A stretch of 64,000 nucleotides of DNA from Synergistaceae bacterium (lineage in GTDB: Bacteria; Synergistota; Synergistia; Synergistales; Aminobacteriaceae): assembly GCA_017455085.1 (NCBI GenBank), contig JAFTBT010000073.1, positions 1 through 64,000 of the forward strand, written 5' to 3'. This document shows positions 43,181-50,873 of this stretch, piece after piece; the stretch's first letter is position 1, and each line of letters opens with the position of its first letter. The notes below the pieces were generated by a model. It searched no databases, was not told where the DNA came from, and saw nothing but the letters and a program-made list of their open reading frames with translations. Made by a program: the position numbers and the translations under genes.

Positions 43181-44374
43181 TTGCGTAGAAGAGCAGGAGG
43201 AATCGGAATAATACTCTTGATGGTTGCCCTGATAATCTTTGCGTCCGGAGCAATCGTAGTGTATACAGTCTTCATGAAGCCCGAAAACATGACGAAGGTC
43301 CCGGTGTTCACGGATAGGTCCATTGTCGACGCAGTAGCTGAGGCGGAAGATCTTGGCCTAGTCGTGCAGGTCGAACAGGTCGCATCAACGTTGACGGAAG
43401 GCCGCGTGTTGGCACAGTCTCCGGAAGCAGGTACGGAGTTACGCAAAGGCAAGGTAGTTGTGTTACAGGTGGCGAAGGGCGGAGAGTTGCACCCAGTCCC
43501 GAACGTTGCGGGCAAGAGCATTTCTGAAGCACAGGCCGAAATCAAGGCACAGGGTTTCGCTTTGGGAGATGTTGTGCGTGTTCGTGAGTCCGGCCACAAG
43601 TCGGGGAACGTCATAGCTCAGAGTCCGGCAGCTCCGGCAAATATCGGTGCAGGCAGAAAAATAGACTTGCTCGTTCAGGATGCAGGGGACGCGAACGGAA
43701 ATGTGATAGTTCCTGACGTGAACAGGATGACCGAGAAAGAAGCTCGCGGTATTCTCGAAGCTGGGGGCGTGAAAGTTCAGGGAGTGGATAGAGTCTACAG
43801 CCCGCTGTTGCCCGAAGGACTCGCGATAGAGACTCGACCGGCAGCAGGTGCATCCATAAAGGCGGGGCAAGGTGTGATTCTGAAGCTCGCGACTCAGAGA
43901 CGGCCTGCGGGATTCATGGACTCTGACAGCAAAAACGTCCGGAAGGTTACCAGCGGAAAGACTGACGACTCAAAACAGGACGACAAGAAAACTGCTGCAA
44001 GGACTCAGACTCCAGCAAAGGCACAGACTCCATCAGAAGCCATCAAGCAGACTACGCAGGCAGCCGCGACTCAGAGCAAGACTCAGGCACCAGCAAAATC
44101 TCAGGCACAGGCCAAGACTCAAGCAGATAACCCAGCGCAAACACAGGCATCTTCAGGTGGCAACAAGACCGCAAAAGTCCGCTATGTCGTCCCGCCGATC
44201 GCCAGACCCATGAATCTCCGGATTGAGCTCACTGACCCGTCAGGCAAACGCAACATCCTCAACAAGCAGGTGCGTACCGGTGAAGTCGTCAACACCACAG
44301 CGAAGTATTCCGGTGAATGCGTGATCACTATGTATCTGGGCGGAGAGTTCGTCTGGCAGGAAAGGCAGAAATAG
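43181..44374 (+). CDS. membrane-anchored PASTA-domain protein without kinase
   Basis: 397 residues starting at TTG. One membrane segment (about 8-30), then three PASTA domains (about 35-100, 105-170, 175-240, each ending in a GxxV.L.VA-type strand), a low-complexity Ala/Gln/Thr/Lys linker (about 260-335) and a C-terminal globular region (about 336-397) seen as RYVVPPIARPMNLRIELTDP. PASTA domains bind muropeptides or cross-linked peptidoglycan and usually sit on Ser/Thr kinases or PBPs; here neither is fused. A cell-wall-sensing or tethering role is inferred. It lies in the operon with the RodZ-like gene and lepB. Confidence 0.88.
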   Translation: MRRRAGGIGIILLMVALIIFASGAIVVYTVFMKPENMTKVPVFTDRSIVDAVAEAEDLGLVVQVEQVASTLTEGRVLAQSPEAGTELRKGKVVVLQVAKGGELHPVPNVAGKSISEAQAEIKAQGFALGDVVRVRESGHKSGNVIAQSPAAPANIGAGRKIDLLVQDAGDANGNVIVPDVNRMTEKEARGILEAGGVKVQGVDRVYSPLLPEGLAIETRPAAGASIKAGQGVILKLATQRRPAGFMDSDSKNVRKVTSGKTDDSKQDDKKTAARTQTPAKAQTPSEAIKQTTQAAATQSKTQAPAKSQAQAKTQADNPAQTQASSGGNKTAKVRYVVPPIARPMNLRIELTDPSGKRNILNKQVRTGEVVNTTAKYSGECVITMYLGGEFVWQERQK

Positions 44375-44375
44375 C

Positions 44376-45074
44376 GTGAACACTATGCGCGAGATTCTCA
44401 TAGCACCCTCACTTTTGGGAGCAGACCCCCTCAATATTTCCGGCTCTATAGACTCACTCGGCAACAATCACGACTGGCTGCACCTGGATATTATGGACGG
44501 GCATTTTGTGCGTAACCTGTCGTTTGGTCCGGCATTTGCACGCGCTCTCAGGAAAAAATACCCCGACTCGTTCATAGATACTCACCTGATGGTTGACAGC
44601 CTAAACGTAATTTTGCCGCTGTTCATGGAGTCAGGTGTGTCGCTCATAACGATTCATGCAGAGACAGAGCCGCATTTACTTCACGCATCACTGAGCATGA
44701 TTCGCAGTGCTGGCCTCAAGGCAGGAATCGCGCTGTGTCCTCCGACTCCGGTGAGCAGTGTGAAATCAGTGTTAGACCTTGCGGATTTGGTGCTGGTGAT
44801 GTCAGTGACTCCGGGATTCGGCGGGCAGAAGTTCATAGACGGGACTCTTGAGAAAGTCAGGGAGTTAGTGAGCCTGAGGGAAGTACACAAACATAGCTAC
44901 AAGATAGAGATTGACGGCGGAATCAACAGGGAAAATATTACTCGGGCAGTGCGTGCAGGCTGTGATGTTATCGTCATGGGAAGTGCAGTGTTTGCGCAGG
45001 AAGACCCGGGTTTGTGGCTCGCGGACGTAAAAGCGGGCATAAAGGAGGCAATGAACGATTTTGACAGAGCGTGA
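44376..45074 (+). CDS. rpe: ribulose-phosphate 3-epimerase
   Basis: A 232-residue TIM barrel interconverting ribulose-5-phosphate and xylulose-5-phosphate. Signatures: IAPSLLGAD, WLHLDIMDGHFVRNLSFGP (metal His/Asp), DTHLMV, VTPGFGGQKF and IDGGIN for phosphate binding. The start is GTG 44376 or ATG 44385, both in the same frame. It overlaps the RodZ-like gene by 14 bases. Confidence 0.95.
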   Translation: MNTMREILIAPSLLGADPLNISGSIDSLGNNHDWLHLDIMDGHFVRNLSFGPAFARALRKKYPDSFIDTHLMVDSLNVILPLFMESGVSLITIHAETEPHLLHASLSMIRSAGLKAGIALCPPTPVSSVKSVLDLADLVLVMSVTPGFGGQKFIDGTLEKVRELVSLREVHKHSYKIEIDGGINRENITRAVRAGCDVIVMGSAVFAQEDPGLWLADVKAGIKEAMNDFDRA

Positions 45075-45933
45075 AGATGTCCTAGTATCACTTGGGCAGC
45101 AGGTGAAGGAGTCTCGTGAAGCAGCAGGTATGACTCTGGAGACGGTATTTGACCGCACAAAGATACGTCCTGAATATTTGCGCGGCATTGAGGCGGGGAA
45201 CTACGAGGGATTTCCTGAGGTGGTGTACATCAAGGGATTCATCCGGACATACCTCAAGCTGATAGGAGCTGAAGAACTCTACAATGATTTTGCGGCGTGT
45301 CTGGACAGCACGGAACTTCCCAGAAAACCGCAGCAGCAGGATATTCGGCCACACAAGAGCATGAAGAATATTCTCGGCAACGGCTCATCACTTCCGAAGG
45401 GTTTCAAACCGGCATCGCACTTCTGGCTGTTTTTGGTGCTGGTGGCGGCTCTCGTGGGAACAGGTATGTATGTCTGGTATGCAGTAACTTACGGCGGGCT
45501 GGACCTGAAGAATTTCAAGCTGTTCAACTTTTCGGGAGCAGGCGGACCAATGGCGGCTAATGTCTCGTCTGACAATACAGCAGTCGAAGTTACCGAAGTG
45601 ATCGAGAGCGTAACCGTGTCCGATGACGTTTCGGAGGACGAAGAACCCGAAGAACCCGCACCGACTCCGTATCTTGAGATTCATGCGGCAAATGACGTGT
45701 GGATGAGCGTATCTTTCGGGAATGCACAGCCCGTGTTCAGGAGGACATTACGGCGCGGAGACTCTGTGCGTTGGGACTTGGCCGAACCCGCAAGAGTGGT
45801 GATAGGCAGGCCGTCAGCGGCTCAGGTGATTCTGAACGGGCAGGACTTGGGCATAGTGAATCCCAGAGCGAGACGTTCGGAGACGTATATATACAATCCT
45901 GACGGGACATACAGGCAGGCTAATAGCAGATAG
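45061..45933 (+). CDS. RodZ-like helix-turn-helix membrane protein
   Basis: 290 residues starting at TTG inside rpe. An N-terminal HTH_25 domain (about 8-75; GMTLETVFDRTKIRPEYLRG) is followed by a linker, one membrane segment (about 122-140), an acidic stretch (EDEEPEEPAPTP) and a C-terminal DUF4115 domain (about 200-290). This is the RodZ layout: it links MreB to the cell wall elongation machinery. No mreB lies in the window. Confidence 0.87.
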   Translation: MTEREDVLVSLGQQVKESREAAGMTLETVFDRTKIRPEYLRGIEAGNYEGFPEVVYIKGFIRTYLKLIGAEELYNDFAACLDSTELPRKPQQQDIRPHKSMKNILGNGSSLPKGFKPASHFWLFLVLVAALVGTGMYVWYAVTYGGLDLKNFKLFNFSGAGGPMAANVSSDNTAVEVTEVIESVTVSDDVSEDEEPEEPAPTPYLEIHAANDVWMSVSFGNAQPVFRRTLRRGDSVRWDLAEPARVVIGRPSAAQVILNGQDLGIVNPRARRSETYIYNPDGTYRQANSR

Positions 45934-45947
45934 GAGTGATTTATACA

Positions 45948-46493
45948 ATGGCAGAAGCAGCAGCAAAACCTTGGTGGCGCGAGACCATAGAGACAATAAT
46001 TTGGGCGTTCGTGCTGGCGATGATCATCCGGACGTTCATAGTGCAGGCGTTTTGGATTCCGAGCGGGTCAATGATTCCGACGCTGGAGGTCAACGACAGA
46101 GTACTGGTAGCGAAATTCTGGAACTGGTTTTTTGAGCCGTCTAGGGGGTCGCTGTACGTGTTCAAGTACCCGATGGACAGGGACAGGGATTTTGTGAAGA
46201 GAGTGATTGCCGTTCCGGGTGACGTTGTGGACATCAAGGACGGAGTCGTGTACGTCAACGGTCAGGCGCTTGATGAGCCATACGTCAAGAATCACGACAG
46301 GTTCACCATGAGACCGAGCAATATTTTTCCTGAAGTGCCGTTCACAGTTCCGGAGAAAAAGTACTTCATGCTCGGCGACAATAGGGGAAATTCTCAGGAC
46401 AGCAGATTTTGGGGATTTGCTTCCCTTGACGACATGAGAGGGCCAGTATTTTGCAGGTATTGGCCGCTGAACAGAATCGGCATCCCGAAGTAA
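45948..46493 (+). CDS. lepB: signal peptidase I
   Basis: A 181-residue protease removing signal peptides. An N-terminal membrane segment (about 15-33) precedes the catalytic Ser41 (PSGSMIPTL) and catalytic Lys84 (RDFVKRVIAVPGD); the conserved boxes YFMLGDNRGNSQDSRFWG and VFCRYWPLNRIG complete it. ATG 45948 is chosen because TAGGAG lies 11 bases upstream and the family start follows; the frame is open from 45936. It is seven bases from rbgA. Confidence 0.95.
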   Translation: MAEAAAKPWWRETIETIIWAFVLAMIIRTFIVQAFWIPSGSMIPTLEVNDRVLVAKFWNWFFEPSRGSLYVFKYPMDRDRDFVKRVIAVPGDVVDIKDGVVYVNGQALDEPYVKNHDRFTMRPSNIFPEVPFTVPEKKYFMLGDNRGNSQDSRFWGFASLDDMRGPVFCRYWPLNRIGIPK

Positions 46494-46500
46494 AACAGCC

Positions 46501-47496
46501 GTGTCAAGAACAGTATGGTATCCCGGCCACATGGCTAAGGGTGCGAGAAAACTCAATGAATTAGTCAGCAAACTTGATGTTATTGTGGAGGTCAGGGACT
46601 CACGAGCTCCGGCCTCTACGTCTTCGCCGCTGATAAAGGCTCTTGCGAAAATCAAGCCCGTTATTCATGTACTCTCACGCAAAGATTTGGCAGACCCCGA
46701 AAAGTTAGCCCTGTGGATGAACGCGCTGAAGCATACTTATTCCGCAGACCTCAGGAAACGTGAAGGGCTCTCCGCGATCCGTAAAGCAATCCTGAAGTTC
46801 AAGCCCGAACACAGGGAAGTCAGACTCGCAGTCGTAGGTATCCCGAACGTAGGGAAGTCTCTGCTGCTGAACTCGCTTATCGGGAAGGCCAATGCAGGAG
46901 TCGGGAATATTCCGGGCATCACGAAATCCGTGAGCTGGTACAGAAATGATGGAATGCTGATAGTGGACTCTCCGGGGATTCTTGATCCACATGCTGAGGC
47001 AGGAGCGCACTTGATTCTGTCGTGGCTTGGGTGTGCGAAGGCGGAAGTAGTGGGCGGCTGGGAGAATGCAGCGTTGGGGCTGATACGTTTCCTTAAGGCT
47101 AAGGGGATGAGTGAGGTTCTTCCTGTAGAGAGTGTTTGCGGAAATACATCATCACCATCACGTGAGAGTATCGACAGGAACACACCATCACTATCACGTG
47201 AAAGCATTAACGGTGCATGTGTTGACGGAAATAAACCACCATCACGTGAGAGTATCGACAGGAACACACCATCACCATCACGTGAAAGCATTAACGCAGC
47301 GATCCCAGCATTGACGCTTGAGGCTATCGGCAGAAAATACGGCTGTCTGATCTCCGGCGGCCGCATCAACATGGAACTTGCAGGACAAAAATTCATAGAG
47401 GCTTTTTCTTCAGGAAGGCTTGGGAAAATTTGCCTTGAGCTTCCCAACGAAGAAAGAGCAATAGACTTTAGAGATGAGGCAGCTGACATTGTTTAA
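46501..47496 (+). CDS. rbgA: ribosome biogenesis GTPase RbgA with a repeat insertion
   Basis: A 331-residue circularly permuted GTPase starting at GTG (SRTVWYPGHMAKGARKL). Motif order is G4 (SRKDLAD), G1 (GIPNVGKSLLLNSL), G2/G3 (GITKSV, DSPGILDP). RbgA/YlqF matures the 50S subunit. Between the conserved GTPase part and the C-terminal RNA-binding tail lies a Ser/Arg/Asn-rich insertion of about 50 residues (roughly 217-266) built from two copies of a SPSRESIDRNTPS-type unit, which normal RbgA proteins lack (from memory). It is in-frame, so the enzyme is probably intact. The rnhB gene overlaps its end. Confidence 0.9.
   Translation: MSRTVWYPGHMAKGARKLNELVSKLDVIVEVRDSRAPASTSSPLIKALAKIKPVIHVLSRKDLADPEKLALWMNALKHTYSADLRKREGLSAIRKAILKFKPEHREVRLAVVGIPNVGKSLLLNSLIGKANAGVGNIPGITKSVSWYRNDGMLIVDSPGILDPHAEAGAHLILSWLGCAKAEVVGGWENAALGLIRFLKAKGMSEVLPVESVCGNTSSPSRESIDRNTPSLSRESINGACVDGNKPPSRESIDRNTPSPSRESINAAIPALTLEAIGRKYGCLISGGRINMELAGQKFIEAFSSGRLGKICLELPNEERAIDFRDEAADIV
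47155..47296 (+). repeat. 58-bp direct repeats inside rbgA with TCACGTGA palindromes
   Basis: Positions 47155-47212 and 47239-47296 are identical except for one base (84-base period). Each contains two copies of the palindrome TCACGTGA, at 47158, 47194, 47242 and 47278. The 84-base period keeps the reading frame, so copy-number change would alter protein length without killing the gene. Confidence 0.9.
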
Positions 47497-48178
47497 CGAC
47501 TTGATATTAACACCGCGCGCAGACCAGAAAGAAGTAAAAATCATGCTGAAACAGCTTTGTAAACGCGGAGCAGTCATCGGCACAGACGAGGCAGGCAGAG
47601 GAGCATTAGCAGGGCCGGTGATCGGAGCGTCAGTGTATTTGACACCCGCACAGGAAAAGAAACTAGTTGCCATGAAGTTACGCGACTCCAAGAAAATGAC
47701 ACCAAAAACCCGCGAAAAACTCTTTGAGGCTATGCAGGAAATGGGTGTACTCTGGGAAATACATTCAGGCACAATCCAACGCATAGAGCGCGACAATATT
47801 TTGCAGGCGTCATTATGGTCTATGGGTATGAGTGCGAAGAAAATAGCCCAGAAACTCGACAAGCCTTTAGCCTGCGTGATAGTCGACGGCACAGAACGAA
47901 TCCCCAAGCTGGATTACCCGCAGTGGACTCTGATCATGGCGGATAATCTTGTGCCAGCGGTGTCTGCTGCGTCAGTAGTCGCGAAAGTTTTGCGAGACAG
48001 GCTTATGGTGGAACTCTCACCGAAATATCCGGAGTATAACTTTGCGCAGAACAAGGGCTATCCTACGGCTGAACACATGGACACAGTTGCACGTATAGGC
48101 ATGAGCAAGGTACACAGGCCGTATTTCTGCAAGAAGATAGTGGAACTCAACAGGGGCAGCATAAATGCCGTCGATTAA
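47474..48178 (+). CDS. rnhB: ribonuclease HII
   Basis: A 234-residue enzyme cutting RNA in RNA-DNA hybrids and excising misinserted ribonucleotides. Signatures: GTDEAGRGALAGPV with Asp38/Glu39, LRDSKKM, SAASVVAKVLRDRLM and NKGYPTAEH. ATG 47474 overlaps rbgA by 23 bases; an alternative ATG at 47543 would shorten it by 23 residues and keep all motifs. Its end overlaps the next gene. The rbgA-rnhB order is conserved in Bacillota. Confidence 0.94.
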   Translation: MRQLTLFNDLILTPRADQKEVKIMLKQLCKRGAVIGTDEAGRGALAGPVIGASVYLTPAQEKKLVAMKLRDSKKMTPKTREKLFEAMQEMGVLWEIHSGTIQRIERDNILQASLWSMGMSAKKIAQKLDKPLACVIVDGTERIPKLDYPQWTLIMADNLVPAVSAASVVAKVLRDRLMVELSPKYPEYNFAQNKGYPTAEHMDTVARIGMSKVHRPYFCKKIVELNRGSINAVD

Positions 48179-49274
48179 CGTTCAGGTCGACCAGGGGTAC
48201 AACCAAGCACAGCAGAACATCAGCACCGGAGCTCGGCAGGGTCAGATTTCGACTCAGCCGCAGATACAATCGCCTGCACAGATCGCCGCAAGACTCGCCG
48301 GAGTCAAAACCGGGACAGTCGTAGAAGGCAGCGTGTTATCCCAAAACTCTGACGGGACGTATTTAGTGCGCGTTGACGTGAACGGTGTACCGCAGGAGCT
48401 TCGTGCGAGGGCTACACTGTCGCTGATTCCGGGCGAACACTTCCGGGCGGTGTGGGATGCTTCCGGTCCGGACGGAGTGCCTGTGCTGAGGTTGTCGCAG
48501 GGTGAATTGTCGTTCCTGTCGCAGATCCCAGCACGTGATCGTGAACTGGCTACGGCTTTGCTTTCGCGTGGTCTGCCGTTGTCGAGCGAGGTGCTTAATG
48601 CCATAAAGGACGCTTGGCGAAAAAACGGGAGCGACTCCGGTGAGTTGTCTTCGTTCATAGAGCTTTGGGCGCGTGATGTCCCGATGACGCAGGAGAATGC
48701 AGCTCTGCTCTCACAGTATGCGGCCATGAACGGCCAAGAGGCTACGGAGATGTGGAACAGAATCCGCAAGGAGCTTCGTGAACGTACAAAGGGCGGCAGT
48801 GATCCTGTGAAGGCGTTGCGCGACATGAAGGACGGCAGCGATGACATAGCGAAGTTTTTGCAGGCACAGTCGATCCTGATGAAATCCCCCAGAAATGACG
48901 TGAACCCCGCGCTTTTGGCAGCACCCTTCTGGCCGCTGATGGAGAACTCTTCGCAGAACATGACCGCGAAAATCTACGTTGGGAGGTCTGCGCAGGAGGA
49001 CGGGCAAAAATATTGGCAGGTAGGCTTCGGAATCACTGGCTCAGTGTTGGGAGAAGTTGGCGGACTTGTGGAGAGCGACGGCAAGAGCTGCAACCTGACG
49101 CTGAACGCAGAAAAACCGGAGACCTGCAAGATTCTGGAACGGAGGCGTAGAGAACTTCGGAGGGAACTTCAGGGGCTGGAGATCCCTGTAACGTTCATAG
49201 GCATCGCGAGAAAAGCTCCTGAGACTGAACGAGATATGCTGCTTGCTGGGCGCGGACTGGATATTACGGTGTGA
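48165..49274 (+). CDS. FliK/YlqG-like protein
   Basis: 369 residues beginning MPSINVQVDQGYNQAQQN, a Gln-rich flexible start. The middle (about 45-110) has a small beta domain, then helices, and the C-terminal region (about 265-369: YWQVGFGITGSVLGEVGG, ERRRRELRREL) resembles the FliK C-terminal/YlqG type. In Bacillus subtilis the order is ylqF-rnhB-ylqG-ylqH, the same as here, which is the best support for the assignment. Flagellar hook-length control is the founding function, but no flagellar genes lie in this window. Confidence 0.7.
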   Translation: MPSINVQVDQGYNQAQQNISTGARQGQISTQPQIQSPAQIAARLAGVKTGTVVEGSVLSQNSDGTYLVRVDVNGVPQELRARATLSLIPGEHFRAVWDASGPDGVPVLRLSQGELSFLSQIPARDRELATALLSRGLPLSSEVLNAIKDAWRKNGSDSGELSSFIELWARDVPMTQENAALLSQYAAMNGQEATEMWNRIRKELRERTKGGSDPVKALRDMKDGSDDIAKFLQAQSILMKSPRNDVNPALLAAPFWPLMENSSQNMTAKIYVGRSAQEDGQKYWQVGFGITGSVLGEVGGLVESDGKSCNLTLNAEKPETCKILERRRRELRRELQGLEIPVTFIGIARKAPETERDMLLAGRGLDITV

Positions 49275-49277
49275 GAC

Positions 49278-49556
49278 ATGGCAGACAATAACAACAAACC
49301 TGATAAGGCCGTCGCAGTTAAGTACGACAGCAAAAAAATGGCCGCTCCCAAAGTCGTGGCTAAAGGTGAAGGCTTCCTTGCCCGCAAAATAGTCGAACGC
49401 GCTGTAGAGGCTGATGTACCTATCGTCGAAGATGCCGCACTCGTCTCCGCATTGATCTCCCTCGAACTCGGCGAAGAAATCCCCGCAGAACTCTACGAAG
49501 TCGTCGCAAGAGTCCTCGCTTGGGTCTACAGGCTCGACAAAGAAGCTCAATCATGA
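49278..49556 (+). CDS. FlhB C-terminal-like protein (FhlB/YlqH)
   Basis: 92 residues corresponding to the cytoplasmic export-switch domain of FlhB/YscU without the membrane part: AVAVKYDSKKMAAPKVVAKG followed by EGFLARKIVERAVEADVPIV and the LISLELGEEIPAELYEVVA block. The autocleavage NPTH motif is absent, as expected for FhlB. It follows the FliK-like gene by three bases. Known FhlB proteins can partly replace the FlhB C-terminus; the role in a cell that may lack flagella is unclear. Confidence 0.88.
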   Translation: MADNNNKPDKAVAVKYDSKKMAAPKVVAKGEGFLARKIVERAVEADVPIVEDAALVSALISLELGEEIPAELYEVVARVLAWVYRLDKEAQS

Positions 49557-49930
49557 ACCGCGCTCACCAGATCGGACAGTTCGCAGAAGACACCGCCGCA
49601 GAATATCTCGTGTCCATAGGCTGGAGAGTCTTGGCCCGCAACGTCAGGAACTCGTACGGTGAACTAGATATCATTGCTCTCGACACAAAAACTCAGCCCA
49701 TAGAATTAGTAGTTGTTGAAGTTCGATGCAGGACGCTCGGAAAAATGCAGTCCCCTTTGGAATCAATAGGCTCCCGGAAGCTCCGTACACTGCTCAGAGC
49801 CTCACAGGAGTATGTTGACGATTTGAACTGGTCAGGTTTTTGGAGGATTGACGTTATCGGGATTACCCTTCAGGACAAGAACAGCCTCGATAACTGGGAG
49901 CTGGAACACGTCAAAAATATCACCGCTTAG
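49553..49930 (+). CDS. yraN: YraN family (UPF0102) endonuclease-like protein
   Basis: 125 residues from ATG 49553, which overlaps the FlhB-like stop (ATGA). The start QIGQFAEDTAAEYLVSIGWR and the PD-(D/E)XK core GELDIIA ... LVVVEVRCR (Asp, Glu, with Arg in place of the usual Lys after Val) are typical. It is probably a Holliday-junction-resolvase-like nuclease of unknown role. Its TAG overlaps the stop of the convergent solute-binding gene, with four shared bases. Confidence 0.9.
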   Translation: MNRAHQIGQFAEDTAAEYLVSIGWRVLARNVRNSYGELDIIALDTKTQPIELVVVEVRCRTLGKMQSPLESIGSRKLRTLLRASQEYVDDLNWSGFWRIDVIGITLQDKNSLDNWELEHVKNITA

Positions 49931-50754
49931 GGCAGTACTTGATATGACCTCGCTATACTTCTGTCCATGATTCTGTGACGTTCACGTGTCGATATTCCCT
50001 CAAGTGCATGGTTGATCTCATCCAGCAGCTTTTTATTGCCCTTACGCACTCCAGCGCATATACCGTTGAAATTCAGCTTGAACCCCTTGCCTTCAGGAAA
50101 ACGAATCACCTTCACGTTGTCGTACTGCCGCTCGTAAGTATGTCCAGTATCCAGATTAATCACTGTCCCGTCAGCTTCGTTATGCACTACCATTCTGAGC
50201 ATCTCAGAAACAGTATTCACCGGCGTAAGGTGTATAGCTCCCAAAATCTGCCCTATAGCCGCGTCAAGATTCGTGTTGCTCTGCGCCACAAGCCTCGCTC
50301 CCGAAAAGTCCTCAAGAGTTTTTGCATCTGCATAAATGCTTGCCTTGTTCACCAAGATAGTGTATTCGGTCTTGGCGATCTCGTACGTCTCGGAAAAGTC
50401 AGCCCGTTTGCGTCTCTCTTCTGTGTCCAGCATACCGGAAAATACCGCGTCAATCTCACGCCTCTCAAGTGCAGGAATCAAATCACTCCACGCTAATTTT
50501 CTGACCTCAAGATCAGCATGCATCTCTTCAGCGACAAGTTTGGCGATTTGGAGATCGTAGCCTTCTGCGTAATGTCCCGGCTCGTTCACTATGGGAAGGT
50601 TTGTGTCGGTCTTGTATGTTTCGAGCCAGTTGTTGGGTGCATAATCGCATTCAACGCCTATGCGGATGGTATGCCTTTCACCGAAATTTTCAGCAGCATA
50701 GTAACAAAACACGCCTAGTATCAGAATCAACAGCAGTAAATATTTCTTCATCAT
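49927..50754 (-). CDS. orphan amino-acid-type solute-binding protein 1 (SBP_bac_3)
   Basis: 275 residues from ATG 50754, chosen because AAGGAGTG lies upstream and a hydrophobic signal or anchor (KKYLLLLILILGVFCYYA) follows. The SBP_bac_3 fold is seen in RIGVECDYAPNNWLE, EGYDLQIAKLVAEEMHADLE and DAVFSGMLDTEERRKRADFS. Such proteins bind polar amino acids for ABC importers or act as sensor domains. No permease or ATPase is adjacent. It is a clear paralogue of the next gene (same length, same C-terminal IMDRSIAR/VMDRTIAR block). Confidence 0.87.
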   Translation of the reverse strand: MMKKYLLLLILILGVFCYYAAENFGERHTIRIGVECDYAPNNWLETYKTDTNLPIVNEPGHYAEGYDLQIAKLVAEEMHADLEVRKLAWSDLIPALERREIDAVFSGMLDTEERRKRADFSETYEIAKTEYTILVNKASIYADAKTLEDFSGARLVAQSNTNLDAAIGQILGAIHLTPVNTVSEMLRMVVHNEADGTVINLDTGHTYERQYDNVKVIRFPEGKGFKLNFNGICAGVRKGNKKLLDEINHALEGISTRERHRIMDRSIARSYQVLP

Positions 50755-50873
50755 CAGAATCACTCCTTGAGTAGAGTTGTGGAAATTATAGCGGCTGTGG
50801 TCAATAATCTTGTTGATGCAATATACACTTTCACGAACTGCTGGCAACGATCGCGCAGATTTTCAGGTATGTG

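Noticed and set aside
44240..44467. A small gene antisense to the PASTA/rpe junction
   Set aside because: Shadow frame across two well-supported genes, with no translation signals.
47150..47300. CRISPR array or MITE cluster
   Set aside because: Only two long units, uneven distances between palindromes, and the sequence stays in frame within rbgA; no flanking target duplications seen.
46737..47489. A 250-codon minus-strand frame opposite rbgA
   Set aside because: rbgA motifs are intact on the plus strand; the repeats appear in both frames only because the DNA is repetitive.
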